Assembly (NCBI RefSeq): GCF_030388325.1 | Contig: NZ_CP103794.1 | Coordinates: forward strand, 1,612,001-1,676,000 | From: Flavobacterium johnsoniae | GTDB taxonomy: Bacteria > Bacteroidota > Bacteroidia > Flavobacteriales > Flavobacteriaceae | Direction: 5' to 3' | DNA: 64,000 nt | In this document: piece after piece, positions 63,948 through 64,000 of the stretch | Layout: each line of letters starts with the position of its first letter | Numbering within the stretch: position 1 is the stretch's first letter | Made by a program: the position numbers and the translations under genes | Notes under the pieces: model-generated | What the model was told of the DNA's origin: nothing | The model's input: the letters and a program-made list of their open reading frames with translations, nothing else | Database searches by the model: none

Positions 63948-64000
63948 AAAAATAATCACATTAATTGATTAATTAACATAAGTTTTAAGTTAAAATTTTT

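Noticed and set aside
1..64000. tRNA, rRNA, CRISPR arrays, prophage or insertion-sequence transposase genes
   Set aside because: Reading both strands gave no recognisable tRNA or rRNA segment, no regularly spaced repeat array and no transposase or integrase motif.

Overview
The window is AT-rich chromosomal DNA from a member of the Bacteroidota, almost certainly a Flavobacterium close to the F. johnsoniae group. The evidence is the set of gliding and type IX secretion genes (gldD, gldE, gldJ, porU, porV), SusC/SusD pairs, promoters of the Bacteroidota TTG-N(17-23)-TAnnTTTG type, the general lack of Shine-Dalgarno sequences, and several families of flavobacterial intergenic repeats. No phage, plasmid, insertion sequence, CRISPR array, tRNA or rRNA gene was seen.

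Region 1 (1-42.2 kb) is mostly core genome. It runs: the start of a Cys-rich membrane protein (cut by the left edge), tadA, an alpha-2-macroglobulin lipoprotein paired with PBP1C, RNase G, an unannotated 30-residue very basic protein, HU, mutY, ssb-gldE-gldD, a metal-binding-domain lipoprotein, an EamA transporter, a two-subunit M16 peptidase, rplU-rpmA, an AsmA-like protein, miaE, a glycosyltransferase, an AraC regulator, an AhpD-like protein, an M1 aminopeptidase lipoprotein, pdhA-pdhC (E1 alpha and E2, with no E1 beta beside them), cdd, porU-porV, gldJ and murF. The type IX/gliding genes fall in two places: gldE-gldD, and the divergent gldJ / porU-porV locus.

Region 2 (42.2-64 kb) is one polysaccharide utilisation locus. 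A 959-residue membrane-spanning sensor with a LuxR-type helix-turn-helix is divergent from a first SusC-SusD-surface lipoprotein cassette. A 1.1-kb non-coding gap follows, then a second SusC-SusD-lipoprotein cassette, three GH30 glycosidases and a GH16 beta-glucanase. The enzyme set points to a beta-1,3/beta-1,6-glucan such as laminarin or fungal/oomycete wall glucan. GH16 would cut the beta-1,3 backbone and the GH30s would act on beta-1,6 linkages. SusC/SusD would import the products and the sensor would switch the locus on.

The most interesting signal not explained by the genes is upstream of the two susC genes. Each has a pair of 15-base direct repeats (consensus TGWWGTGTTTTTGTA) exactly 33 bp apart, and each pair lies at exactly the same distance from the susC start codon, although most of the DNA between them and the conserved leader has diverged. 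This is a strong candidate operator for the adjacent sensor-regulator. A second signal is a near-perfect palindrome (CTTTGTCAAAGTTT-N-AAACTTTGACAAAG) present three times. Each copy lies 21-32 bp from a different flavobacterial intergenic repeat. Starts were moved downstream where the longest open frame runs into a repeat, a promoter box or a terminator (pbpC, rng, mutY, porV, glycosyltransferase, first GH30).
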